From the NCBI GenBank assembly GCA_023145125.1, contig JAGLEK010000217.1:1-25816 (forward strand): a stretch of DNA of 25,816 nt. The letters are read 5' to 3'. The position numbers were made by a program, and so were the translations under genes. A model generated the notes under the pieces. That model was not told where the DNA came from, ran no database searches, and saw only the letters and a list, made by a program, of their open reading frames with translations. The stretch comes from Bacteroidales bacterium (GTDB lineage: Bacteria; Bacteroidota; Bacteroidia; Bacteroidales; B18-G4). Numbering within the stretch: position 1 is the stretch's first letter; each line of letters starts with the position of its first letter. Positions 1 to 7,479 of this stretch are shown in pieces.

Positions 1-2
1 AA

Positions 3-218
3 CAGGATCAGCAGGATCAGCAGGATCAGCAGAAGCAAGACCAGCAGCAGGAGAACTCACAGCAACAGCAGCAGCAACAGCAACAACCCAGGCAGATATC
101 CAAAGAAGATGCTGAGCGCATGCTGGAAGCAATGAAAAATGATGAGAAAAAAACATTGGAGAAGGTGAAAATGGGAAAAGTTAAAGGAAAAGTGGTAAAG
201 AGCGAAAAAGACTGGTAA
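3..218 (+). CDS. batC: BatC, C-terminal fragment (gene begins left of the window)
   Basis: The reading frame is open from the left edge and ends in TAA at 216-218, seven bases before batD. The visible 71 residues begin with three QDQ repeats and a run very rich in Gln (to about base 86), then a charged helix-like tail containing ISKEDAERMLEAMKNDE and ending in EKDW. A Gln-rich linker followed by a 'KEDAERmLeAmkndEk...kDW' tail is, from memory, typical of Bacteroidota BatC, a periplasmic/inner-membrane TPR protein of the Bat (Bacteroides aerotolerance) operon. The TPR part lies outside the window, so the name rests on this tail and on batD and batE directly downstream. The 9-bp coding repeat CAGGATCAG (three perfect copies at 3-29) could vary in copy number without breaking the frame. 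Confidence 0.8.
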   Translation, partial: QDQQDQQDQQKQDQQQENSQQQQQQQQQPRQISKEDAERMLEAMKNDEKKTLEKVKMGKVKGKVVKSEKDW

Positions 219-225
219 GAAAACA

Positions 226-2106
226 ATGAACCAAACCAGAGATATGATAAAATACCTTTTATCGGCCTTAGTGATGATGATCCTCATCATACCGGGTGTT
301 TCAGCTGATGAGATCAAGCTGACAGCATCAGCGAGGAACATAGTTTCGGTTGGTGACAGGTTTCAGCTGACATACACCGTAAATGCTCGTGGCGGGCAGT
401 TCAGCGGGCCCAGGATCAAGGATTTCAGGGTGTTATCAGGGCCCAACATCTCTACCAATCAGAGCTACCAGGTGATCAACGGGAAGATGTCCCAATCCAT
501 CACGGTTAGCTATGTGTACTATCTCCAGGCTTTCAAAGAGGGCAAATTCAATATTTCGGCTGCCTCCATTGAGATCGACGGAAAAACCATCAGTTCTAAC
601 CCCTTAAGTATTGAAGTCATTAAGGGCAATGCGCCACCCGCCTCTGTTCCAAAAAACCAACAAGCAACAAACGCCTCAAACAACACGGGGCAGGTTGATA
701 CAGGTGATGATGTTTTCCTAAAGGCTTTTGTCAATACCAATAACCCATACAAGGGCGAACAGATTATCGTAACCTATAAGATCTATTCAGCGATGTTAGG
801 AATTTCTGAGATCGATTTTGAAAAGCTGACATCTTTCCCGGGTTTCTGGGTGAATAACATGACCGATAAAAATCAAAAGATTGCCCAGAAAGAAGAAGTT
901 ATCAATGGCAGAGAATATATCAGTGCTGAACTGTACAGAGTAGCTCTCTTCCCGCAAAAATCAGGTAAGTTGATCATTGAACCCAAAAAAATGAGTTGCA
1001 CCGCCCAGATCCGTACACAGGGAAACCGTAAAGAGCGTGATCCATTCTTCGACAGCTTCTTTGATGATCCTTTCTTCAATAATCAGTACCAGAATGTTCG
1101 GATCGAAATGGAATCCAATCCCCTTGTATTAAATGTAAAGCCCCTGCCAATTGATAAAAAACCAGCCGGTTTCAGCGGTGCTGTAGGCAGGTTCAACTTT
1201 CAGGCTACGATCGACAATAATGAGCTCACAGTAAATGATGCCGTAACGGTCAGAGTGGTGATATCCGGCAGTGGAAACCTTGAACTTATCAACACACCGG
1301 ATATAAACTGGCCTCCTGATTTTGAAGCATATGAACCCAAGATATCTAAAAATATCAGGGCCACGAAAGCAGGTGTTTCCGGAACCCGGACCTTTGAATT
1401 CCTTGCCATCCCCCGCAGTGCCGGAGATTTTGTTGTCGGCCCGATAGAACTGAGCTATTTTGACCCGGCCTCCGGGCAATACAAAAGCCTGTCGACAGAA
1501 GCATTTCATATACAGGTAGAGAAAGGGGACCAGCAAACATCTTCTGTAAGCTACAGCGGTGTTGCACAGGAAGATATCATGTACCTGGGACAGGACATCC
1601 GATACATAAAGACAGGAAATTTTCCGCTATCAGCCAGGGGATATTATCTCTTTGCCTCACCACTGTATTTTATGCTGCTGGCTGCACCGGCCGTCATCCT
1701 GGCATTGCTGTCTCTTTTGTTGATCAGCAACCGCAAAAAGCGGAGCAACGTGGCACTTGTCAGAAACCGCAAGGCCACCAGGGTAGCCAGAAAAAACCTC
1801 AAAAAGGCCAACGAGTTCCTCAAGGCACAAGAACGTGAAGCCTTTTATACTGAAGTATCCAGGGCATTGTGGGGATATCTCAGCGATAAGTTCAATATCC
1901 CATTGTCAGACCTTTCCATGGACACGGTGCGGGAAAGATTGTCGGCAAAAGAGGTTAGCGAAGAAAGCATCAATACATTCATTGAAGTGTTGAACAAATG
2001 CGAGTTTGCACGGTTTGCACCCGGCAAAAGCACAGATTTGATGAATGAGATCTATAAGGAAGCTATTATGTTCATCAGCCGTATCGAAGGTGAACTTAAA
2101 TCCTGA
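226..2106 (+). CDS. batD: BatD, Bacteroides aerotolerance membrane protein
   Basis: A 626-residue protein of the BatD 'oxygen tolerance' family, an inner-membrane protein with a large periplasmic part that works with BatA/B (von Willebrand A domain proteins), BatC and BatE; the exact biochemical role of the Bat complex is unsettled. Visible: an N-terminal hydrophobic signal segment (about 8-27, ending GVSA), repeated beta-rich domains beginning with SVGDRFQLTYTVNA and again with NDAVTVRVVISGSGNLELI, one membrane segment at about 475-500 followed by a basic RKKR stretch, and a helical cytosolic tail with the CEFARFAPG motif seen near the end of many BatD proteins. Length fits the family. The start ATG at 226 lies 7 bases after batC; an in-frame ATG at 244 is an alternative that would still leave a signal segment. 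batE follows after 6 bases, so the three are one transcription unit. Confidence 0.92.
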   Translation: MNQTRDMIKYLLSALVMMILIIPGVSADEIKLTASARNIVSVGDRFQLTYTVNARGGQFSGPRIKDFRVLSGPNISTNQSYQVINGKMSQSITVSYVYYLQAFKEGKFNISAASIEIDGKTISSNPLSIEVIKGNAPPASVPKNQQATNASNNTGQVDTGDDVFLKAFVNTNNPYKGEQIIVTYKIYSAMLGISEIDFEKLTSFPGFWVNNMTDKNQKIAQKEEVINGREYISAELYRVALFPQKSGKLIIEPKKMSCTAQIRTQGNRKERDPFFDSFFDDPFFNNQYQNVRIEMESNPLVLNVKPLPIDKKPAGFSGAVGRFNFQATIDNNELTVNDAVTVRVVISGSGNLELINTPDINWPPDFEAYEPKISKNIRATKAGVSGTRTFEFLAIPRSAGDFVVGPIELSYFDPASGQYKSLSTEAFHIQVEKGDQQTSSVSYSGVAQEDIMYLGQDIRYIKTGNFPLSARGYYLFASPLYFMLLAAPAVILALLSLLLISNRKKRSNVALVRNRKATRVARKNLKKANEFLKAQEREAFYTEVSRALWGYLSDKFNIPLSDLSMDTVRERLSAKEVSEESINTFIEVLNKCEFARFAPGKSTDLMNEIYKEAIMFISRIEGELKS

Positions 2107-2112
2107 GTTTAT

Positions 2113-2862
2113 ATGAGAAAGATCATAAGCATAGTTGGCGCAATATTAATCTCCATTTCACTGCTGGGGCAGCAAGACCTTATCACACAAGGTGATTCAG
2201 CTTATAACAGTGAGATGTACACCGAGGCCATCAGTAATTATGAGGCAGTCCTGGATCAGGGTTTTGAATCAGCCCAGTTGTATTACAACCTGGGGAATGC
2301 TTATTTCAACATTAACATGCTGCCTGCTGCCATACTCAACTATGAGCGGGCGAAAGTACTCGCACCCGCTGATGCCGATATTGATTTCAATCTGAATATT
2401 GCCAACAGTATGATACCTGACAAGATAGAACCGGTGCCGGAGATCTTTTATATCCGCTGGTGGAAATCACTGCGCAACAGCTTTAACTTATATACCTGGA
2501 CCATTGCAAGCATCAGCATTTTTGTGATGCTTATTCTGTGTGCAGGCATTTTCTTCCTGTCAAGGAATATCCTCATGCGAAAATTCGCATTCTGGTCCGG
2601 GATCTTTTTCATTCTTTTCAGCATAGCCGGCTTTTCGATGACATACACCAGGTACGACATTCAGAGCAAGCACCTCGAAGCCATCGTCTTCGACCCTACC
2701 ATCACCGTTAAATCCTCTCCCAATCAACTGGGAAAAGACCTTTTTGTGATCCATGAAGGCACAAAGGTCTTCATCCTTGAAGAGATCAATGAATGGTGCA
2801 ATATTAAGATTGCAAATGGAAGCGCGGGGTGGTTGCCGGCGACGAGTATTAAGAGAATCTGA
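2113..2862 (+). CDS. batE: BatE, TPR and SH3-like membrane protein
   Basis: A 249-residue protein with a signal peptide (1-20, ending LLGQ), two tetratricopeptide repeats at about 23-88 (LYYNLGNAYFNINMLPAAILNYERA is the clearest unit), two membrane segments at about 128-149 and 156-177, and a C-terminal SH3b-like domain at about 188-249 (EGTKVFILEEINEWCNIKI, then GSAGWLP). This domain order is that of BatE in Bacteroidota. It starts 6 bases after batD and closes the visible operon. The SH3-like end presumably faces the periplasm, but topology here is an inference. No terminator hairpin follows; instead the gap to the next, oppositely oriented gene holds two tandem-repeat arrays. Confidence 0.88.
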   Translation: MRKIISIVGAILISISLLGQQDLITQGDSAYNSEMYTEAISNYEAVLDQGFESAQLYYNLGNAYFNINMLPAAILNYERAKVLAPADADIDFNLNIANSMIPDKIEPVPEIFYIRWWKSLRNSFNLYTWTIASISIFVMLILCAGIFFLSRNILMRKFAFWSGIFFILFSIAGFSMTYTRYDIQSKHLEAIVFDPTITVKSSPNQLGKDLFVIHEGTKVFILEEINEWCNIKIANGSAGWLPATSIKRI

Positions 2863-2867
2863 AAACA

Positions 2868-2899
2868 GATACTGGATACTGGATGCTGGATACTGGATA
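2868..2899. repeat. Heptamer array, unit GATACTG (4.5 copies)
   Basis: Direct reading: GATACTG at 2868 and 2875, GATGCTG at 2882, GATACTG at 2889, then GATA. The array starts five bases after the batE stop, in a gap between convergent genes. The same heptamer returns at 9029-9063. Function unknown. Confidence 0.93.
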
Positions 2900-2902
2900 A
2901 CT

Positions 2903-2938
2903 CCAAGTACTCCAAGTACTTCAAGTATTCTAAGTACT
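2903..2938. repeat. Nonamer array, unit CCAAGTACT (4 copies)
   Basis: Direct reading: CCAAGTACT at 2903 and 2912, TCAAGTATT at 2921, CTAAGTACT at 2930. It runs to the base before the stop codon of the minus-strand peptidase gene. Each full unit contains the palindrome AGTACT. It follows the heptamer array with only three bases between them, so the whole convergent gap is tandem repeat. Confidence 0.93.
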
Positions 2939-4150
2939 TTAAAATCCTAACTTGTTAGCTAATTTCTTTGGCAAAGCATCCTTATGGATCATGATCGCTA
3001 CAGTATTAAGCCTCAGATAAGACTCTGACATATAGAGATACCCTCCTTTGTCGTTGCTGTCGTCATCCCAGCTGTTTTTGGTGATATAATACCTGGTACC
3101 GTTTTGATCTTCCACAATACCTGTAAGGTGCATCAGGTGGTCATCGGTTGAAGTGTAATTATCGAAGTGCTCCTGGCGCATTTCCTGATCGACTTCTTTC
3201 TCATCGCCCGGTTTTTCAAAGACATACAGTTCTTTACCTTTCTCCGACTCAGTAAGCTTTTCCCAGCGTTCACGTTCAGTTCCGCTGAGGCTTTCCACTT
3301 TCTTTTCGGGCAGGATGGCAATGCCGTTCCTGTGTGAGAAACCGCGATCGCTCACATCCCCGTCCCAGCACACTGTATAACCATTTTCCAATGCATTATC
3401 GATCACCTCCATCAGTTCACCTGCCGGAAGGTTAAAATAGAGATCTCCGGACCAGTTATCGGGAATCTCAAGGTTCACCTGTTCATAATACGGGTAAATT
3501 GAATATGAGGTCAGTTCAATATAATTTTCCGGGTCTATTTCAATTGCAGATGCATAGCCAGGGGGGCTAACATCCACTCCTTCATATTCAAAGGAAGCAG
3601 GAACATGCCCGAGGTAAACATCCAGTATGGCATTGTATGCTTCGAACCATTTAGGGCTAAGCTTTCCGCCACGTTTCTTGATCACAGCATCAAGGAAAGC
3701 CTTCAATACAGCATCCAGCTCTCCATGATTATGCTTCTCCTCCCCTATTTCAAGACCTGCATATACCGTTTCAGGTACAATGCCATATTCCGCTATCACA
3801 TTTGTTACGTCGTGGGCCTGGCCGCCCCCGCCAAAGTTTGACCTGCCGTGGAGCCTGACATACTTCAGAGCCTTATCAGCATATGTATTTCGCACAATGA
3901 ACATCTCTGACAGATCAGTTTCCTTTTCTGTGATCCGCAGCACTTCTGCTTCCAGGAAAGAGACTGCGCCAAATGCCCAGCAGGTACCGGAGCGATGCTG
4001 ATCCTTAACTGAAGTTACCGGGTTTTCGATAATAATTTCAAAAATATAGGCTGTATCAGCAGCCTCATCCTGCGCAATAAGCTGTGCGGGAGAAAAAATA
4101 ATAAATATGGTGATACAGGCAAGCAGAACCGGATTTGTTAAGGCTTTCAT
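2939..4150 (-). CDS. Exported papain-fold cysteine peptidase, bleomycin hydrolase/PepC-like (family C1)
   Basis: A 403-residue protein with a signal peptide (1-27, ending LIAQ). The papain-type active site is visible: oxyanion Gln51 and nucleophile Cys57 in VKDQHRSGTCWAF (the same 6-residue spacing as papain), a His in DDHLMHLTG (His338 lines up with the MTHAM His of bleomycin hydrolases; His341 is the alternative), and Asn359 in ITKNSW. The region between Cys and His is long and resembles bleomycin hydrolase/aminopeptidase C rather than a plain papain. Known PepC enzymes are cytosolic hexamers whose C-terminal arm reaches the active site; this one is exported and shorter than the usual roughly 450 residues, ending ALPKKLANKLGF. 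It probably trims peptides in the periplasm or outside. It is transcribed alone, towards batE, from the putative promoter at 4189-4196. Confidence 0.85.
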   Translation of the reverse strand: MKALTNPVLLACITIFIIFSPAQLIAQDEAADTAYIFEIIIENPVTSVKDQHRSGTCWAFGAVSFLEAEVLRITEKETDLSEMFIVRNTYADKALKYVRLHGRSNFGGGGQAHDVTNVIAEYGIVPETVYAGLEIGEEKHNHGELDAVLKAFLDAVIKKRGGKLSPKWFEAYNAILDVYLGHVPASFEYEGVDVSPPGYASAIEIDPENYIELTSYSIYPYYEQVNLEIPDNWSGDLYFNLPAGELMEVIDNALENGYTVCWDGDVSDRGFSHRNGIAILPEKKVESLSGTERERWEKLTESEKGKELYVFEKPGDEKEVDQEMRQEHFDNYTSTDDHLMHLTGIVEDQNGTRYYITKNSWDDDSNDKGGYLYMSESYLRLNTVAIMIHKDALPKKLANKLGF

Positions 4151-4188
4151 TTTTAGGCATTTTAGTTATTGGATTGATATTGTCTATG

Positions 4189-4196
4189 CAAAATTA
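4189..4196 (-). promoter_or_regulatory. Putative -7 element TAATTTTG for the cysteine peptidase gene
   Basis: On the minus strand the sequence reads TAATTTTGC, matching the Bacteroidota -7 consensus TAnnTTTG, about 40 bases before the ATG at 4150. No clear -33 TTTG is seen at the usual 19-21 base spacing, so the call rests on one element and on position. Confidence 0.5.
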
Positions 4197-4301
4197 CAAT
4201 AAAAAATACATTCTTTCAGGTTAGCCGTTATCTGATTTATGCCTGCCGATAACTTGATTATACTTGCTTTTTTATCAGAATCTTTTAATTTTGTTATTTA
4301 A

Positions 4302-4329
4302 TTGCTTAAAATAATTTAACCTATATTTG
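4302..4329 (+). promoter_or_regulatory. Putative Bacteroidota promoter TTG-N17-TATATTTG
   Basis: TATATTTG at 4322-4329 matches TAnnTTTG exactly, with TTG at 4302-4304, 17 bases upstream (slightly shorter than the usual 19-21). It would give a leader of about 120 bases before the ATG at 4457. The AT-rich background makes chance matches possible. Confidence 0.4.
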
Positions 4330-4456
4330 TTAATACTTTTAAGTAATGCAGGTTTGCACCTTTTTAAAAAAGGTTTAACTTAGTGGCATCAATCATTGTT
4401 ATTGCACTAACATAAAATTAATATTCCGTTAAAACCAAAAATCAAATTTGACTAAC

Positions 4457-7432
4457 ATGAAAAATAAAATTTTACCATTAAGTCTTGTTACGTTAGTTAT
4501 TTGCCTGGGAGCATTTCTCATTTCTGCTACTTCTTCTTACCCTGACTTTTTCATCCCTCTTGGTGATGATGAAGGTGTAGAAACTATTTCTTCGGAGCAA
4601 TATCTGGCAAAGCTTCGTAACAACCAGGTTACTGGCGTCATTGATCCGTCTGATGTCATCAATGCCAGGATCCAAGCTGAAAATATTGCCGTCCAGAATG
4701 CCAACCGCGATGACATTACGTGGTCATTCCTGGGACCCGACAATGTTGGCGGAAGGACCAGGGCGTTCATTTTTGACAATACTGATGAAGCATCCAACAC
4801 GATCATTGCCGGTGCTGTCAGCGGTGGCCTGTATAAATCAACCAATGTGGGCCTCACCTGGGTTAAGATAAATGGTGAAGGAAATAACCTGAATGTATCC
4901 TGCATGGCGCAAGGTACTGATGGGACCGTCTATGTGGGAACCGGAGAAGGGTTTACCGTCCAGAATTATTCCATTTTCCAGGACTTCAACTATAATGGTG
5001 CCTTTGTTGGGACAGGGATATATAAATCCACTGATGGTGATAATTTTTCATTATTGTCTGCCACAGCCCCGGTTGCGAATGATGATACTGTCGCCTTTGC
5101 TTATATCAATCGGCTGGCAGTTAACCCTAACAATGACGTAGTATGGGCATCAACAAACAAAGGGGTTTGGTACAGCTCTGATGCAGGCCTTACCTGGAAT
5201 ATTGCCAGGGTAGGCGATACTGCTTTCCTGATCGGCCCATCCTGCGATGTAAAAATTGGTTCAGACGGAATTACTGCAGTATCGGTTAACGGATTAGCAT
5301 ATATCTCTGATAGCGGACATCCTAACCAATTCGTATTGCATTCTTCTGACACCTTCAACCTGCCTTATGAAAATGTTGGCCGTACTGAATTCGCAATTGC
5401 ACCAGGCAATCCTGATATTCTTTATGCAACGGTAATCAACGACGGAGGCGGGCTGATCAATGTTTACAGGTCTGACGACAGAGGTGTTCACTGGAGGATC
5501 ATCGCTCCGGGCGGAAGCCAAAACCTTAATTTCTTTTCTCGCGACAACAATACAAGCCAGGGACAGGGCCTTTATGACAATGTTCTTGTTGTTTTCCCCG
5601 AGGACGCCGACAGGATCCTCTTAGGAGGTCTTGATATGTGGGAAGGACGCAAGATCGATGAAACAGGATTCTACGAGTGGACACAGAAGTCTTCAGGATT
5701 AATACCACCCCAGATATTCCCAATCTTTATTCATAGCAACCATCACATCTACACTTTCCGGCCGGGTGTTTCAAATCAGATTTTTATTGGCCATGATGGT
5801 GGTATCTCCGAAGGAAGCATCAACTCACAATATTTCGAATTTATCACCCGGAACAAAACTTATAACACTTCTCAGTTTGCTACCGTTGGGTACGGCGGGG
5901 AGCTAAAGAGAGTTGTTGGTGGCGCACATGGTGCCGGCACCCAATACATCAATGGACATGGCAACCCTGCCAGTGCTCAAAATGGCACACAGATATGGTT
6001 CGACTTTGACCCCACAGGAGGAAATGGTGGTGATTGTTTCGTCTCTATCATCGATCCGCTTGTTTTCATTTACACACAAACACCGGGAGAGAATTTCAGA
6101 AGGTCAGAAGATGAAGGCGAAAACTTTTCCAACACCTTCCTCTCCACCGGTATCCAGGTACCTACCGATGCTTACATCACACCATGCCTGTATTGGGAAA
6201 ACTTTGAAAACGAATACAGCCGCGACTCTGTTGATTTCACCACCAACAAAGAACTCGCTTCCGGAGCAGAAGTTATGGTCAGCAGTGATAACAGAGGCTA
6301 TCCCTTCGAATATATACTCCCTGCAGTACTGGACTCCGGTGAAACCATCCGTGTGAAGGATATTATCTCTACCAAGTACTTCCTGGGAACAGACAACGCC
6401 ATTTGGATGACATTAGACATACTTGATTTTGGTGGAGTGCCGGAATGGTTTGTTATTACCAATAAAGCTGAATCAGGCTTCGATGGCCAGGCTCAATCCA
6501 TGGGCATGTCATCAGATGCCAACTATCTATTTGTCGGAACAATGGAAGGCGAACTGTTCAGGATCGCCAACATTAAAAATGCTTATGATTATGACAGGGC
6601 AGATATTAACAGCCCTTATTGTATTATAGCTACCACCTACATTCCTTTGATAAACCCCGTTACACTGGCACAAAATACACAGGTGGTTACTTCTGTTTAT
6701 GTTGATCCGCAAGATCCTGCTCACGTGATCATCACCTTAGGCAACTATGGCAACGACCACTACGTATTCAGTACAAGCAATGGACTGGATGCAGAGCCGG
6801 TGTTTACATCCATCCAGGGTGACCTTCCAAAGATGCCCACTTATTCGTCTGTCATTGAGATGAGTAATTCTAACACTGCCATCGTTGGTACTGATATGGG
6901 TATGTATATTTCAGAAAACATCGATGCCGCCACTCCCAACTGGGCCTTATTGGCACAGGATATCGGCAAAATACCGGTATTCCAGCTCAGACAGCAACTT
7001 GTTGCCAAAGAGCCTACCGTAATAAAATACTGGGATGGGGTTGACACTCTTGTTGAAACTTATCCGGGCACACAAAATTTTGGTGTGATCTATGCAGCTA
7101 CTTATGGAAGGGGAATGCATTATACCAGGAACTTTGAAAAACCTGTCAGCATCTTCGCACCTGGTACTGAAGTACACGCTTCTGCTGTTAAAGTGTTTCC
7201 GAACCCTGTAAGCAATACAGCAACCATTGAATATACATTGGATAAGAAAACAGAAGTGATCTTATCAGTATTTGATATCAACGGTAAAATGATCCTTAGT
7301 GAGAAAATAACCCGGTCTGCCGGTACACATCATTATCAACTGGATTGCGGTTCACTGCCTCGTGGAACATATGTTACAAGCATACACAAGGGCAAGACCG
7401 TAGAAACAGGAAAATTCATCGTTGTACACTAA
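4457..7432 (+). CDS. Secreted Asp-box beta-propeller protein with T9SS sorting domain
   Basis: A 991-residue protein from the ATG at 4457; an in-frame TTG at 4448 is less likely because the ATG begins a normal signal peptide (MKNKILPLSLVTLVICLGAF). The body shows several Asp-box (BNR/sortilin-like) turns, S-x-D-x-G-x-T-W: STNVGLTW, SSDAGLTW, the looser RSDDRGVHW and RSEDEGENF, with the repeated 'GLYKS', 'VWYSS', 'NVYRS' strands of a propeller. Such propellers bind or cleave glycans or proteins, or only mediate contacts; no catalytic set is identifiable, so no enzyme is claimed. The tail (about residue 910 on) starts KVFPNPVSNTATIEY and ends GKFIVVH, a type A T9SS sorting domain, so the protein is predicted to cross the outer membrane through T9SS. 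Another T9SS cargo gene follows 47 bases downstream. Confidence 0.82.
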   Translation: MKNKILPLSLVTLVICLGAFLISATSSYPDFFIPLGDDEGVETISSEQYLAKLRNNQVTGVIDPSDVINARIQAENIAVQNANRDDITWSFLGPDNVGGRTRAFIFDNTDEASNTIIAGAVSGGLYKSTNVGLTWVKINGEGNNLNVSCMAQGTDGTVYVGTGEGFTVQNYSIFQDFNYNGAFVGTGIYKSTDGDNFSLLSATAPVANDDTVAFAYINRLAVNPNNDVVWASTNKGVWYSSDAGLTWNIARVGDTAFLIGPSCDVKIGSDGITAVSVNGLAYISDSGHPNQFVLHSSDTFNLPYENVGRTEFAIAPGNPDILYATVINDGGGLINVYRSDDRGVHWRIIAPGGSQNLNFFSRDNNTSQGQGLYDNVLVVFPEDADRILLGGLDMWEGRKIDETGFYEWTQKSSGLIPPQIFPIFIHSNHHIYTFRPGVSNQIFIGHDGGISEGSINSQYFEFITRNKTYNTSQFATVGYGGELKRVVGGAHGAGTQYINGHGNPASAQNGTQIWFDFDPTGGNGGDCFVSIIDPLVFIYTQTPGENFRRSEDEGENFSNTFLSTGIQVPTDAYITPCLYWENFENEYSRDSVDFTTNKELASGAEVMVSSDNRGYPFEYILPAVLDSGETIRVKDIISTKYFLGTDNAIWMTLDILDFGGVPEWFVITNKAESGFDGQAQSMGMSSDANYLFVGTMEGELFRIANIKNAYDYDRADINSPYCIIATTYIPLINPVTLAQNTQVVTSVYVDPQDPAHVIITLGNYGNDHYVFSTSNGLDAEPVFTSIQGDLPKMPTYSSVIEMSNSNTAIVGTDMGMYISENIDAATPNWALLAQDIGKIPVFQLRQQLVAKEPTVIKYWDGVDTLVETYPGTQNFGVIYAATYGRGMHYTRNFEKPVSIFAPGTEVHASAVKVFPNPVSNTATIEYTLDKKTEVILSVFDINGKMILSEKITRSAGTHHYQLDCGSLPRGTYVTSIHKGKTVETGKFIVVH

Positions 7433-7479
7433 TTCACGATAATCTAACAATAAATTAACACCATATAAAAAGAACGGAC

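Larger units (their letters stand above)
4151..4456. other. Divergent intergenic region, AT-rich, no gene seen
   Basis: This 306-base gap separates two divergently transcribed genes. It contains a TAnnTTTG match on each strand (4189-4196 minus, 4322-4329 plus) and a small AT-rich inverted repeat at 4358-4374 (ACCTTTTT against AAAAAGGT). I see no open frame with a plausible start and no RNA gene. Confidence 0.6.

Noticed and set aside
57..341. Minus-strand open frame with a poly-Cys/Leu stretch opposite batC/batD
   Set aside because: It is the reverse of the CAG/CAA-rich batC tail; composition is an artefact of that repeat and the plus-strand genes are clear.
1129..1536. 135-codon minus-strand frame opposite batD
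   Set aside because: Shadow frame: no start context, no recognisable domain, and batD is certain on the plus strand.
2868..2938. CRISPR-like interpretation of the short repeats
   Set aside because: Units are 7 and 9 bases, directly abutting with no spacers, and no cas genes are present.
4358..4374. Inverted repeat ACCTTTTT/AAAAAGGT in the leader before the beta-propeller gene
   Set aside because: Mostly A/T pairing in an AT-rich gap with practically no loop; not convincing as terminator or operator.
4448..4456. TTG start three codons before the beta-propeller gene's ATG
   Set aside because: The ATG at 4457 gives a standard signal peptide (MKNKILPL); the TTG would only add MTN.
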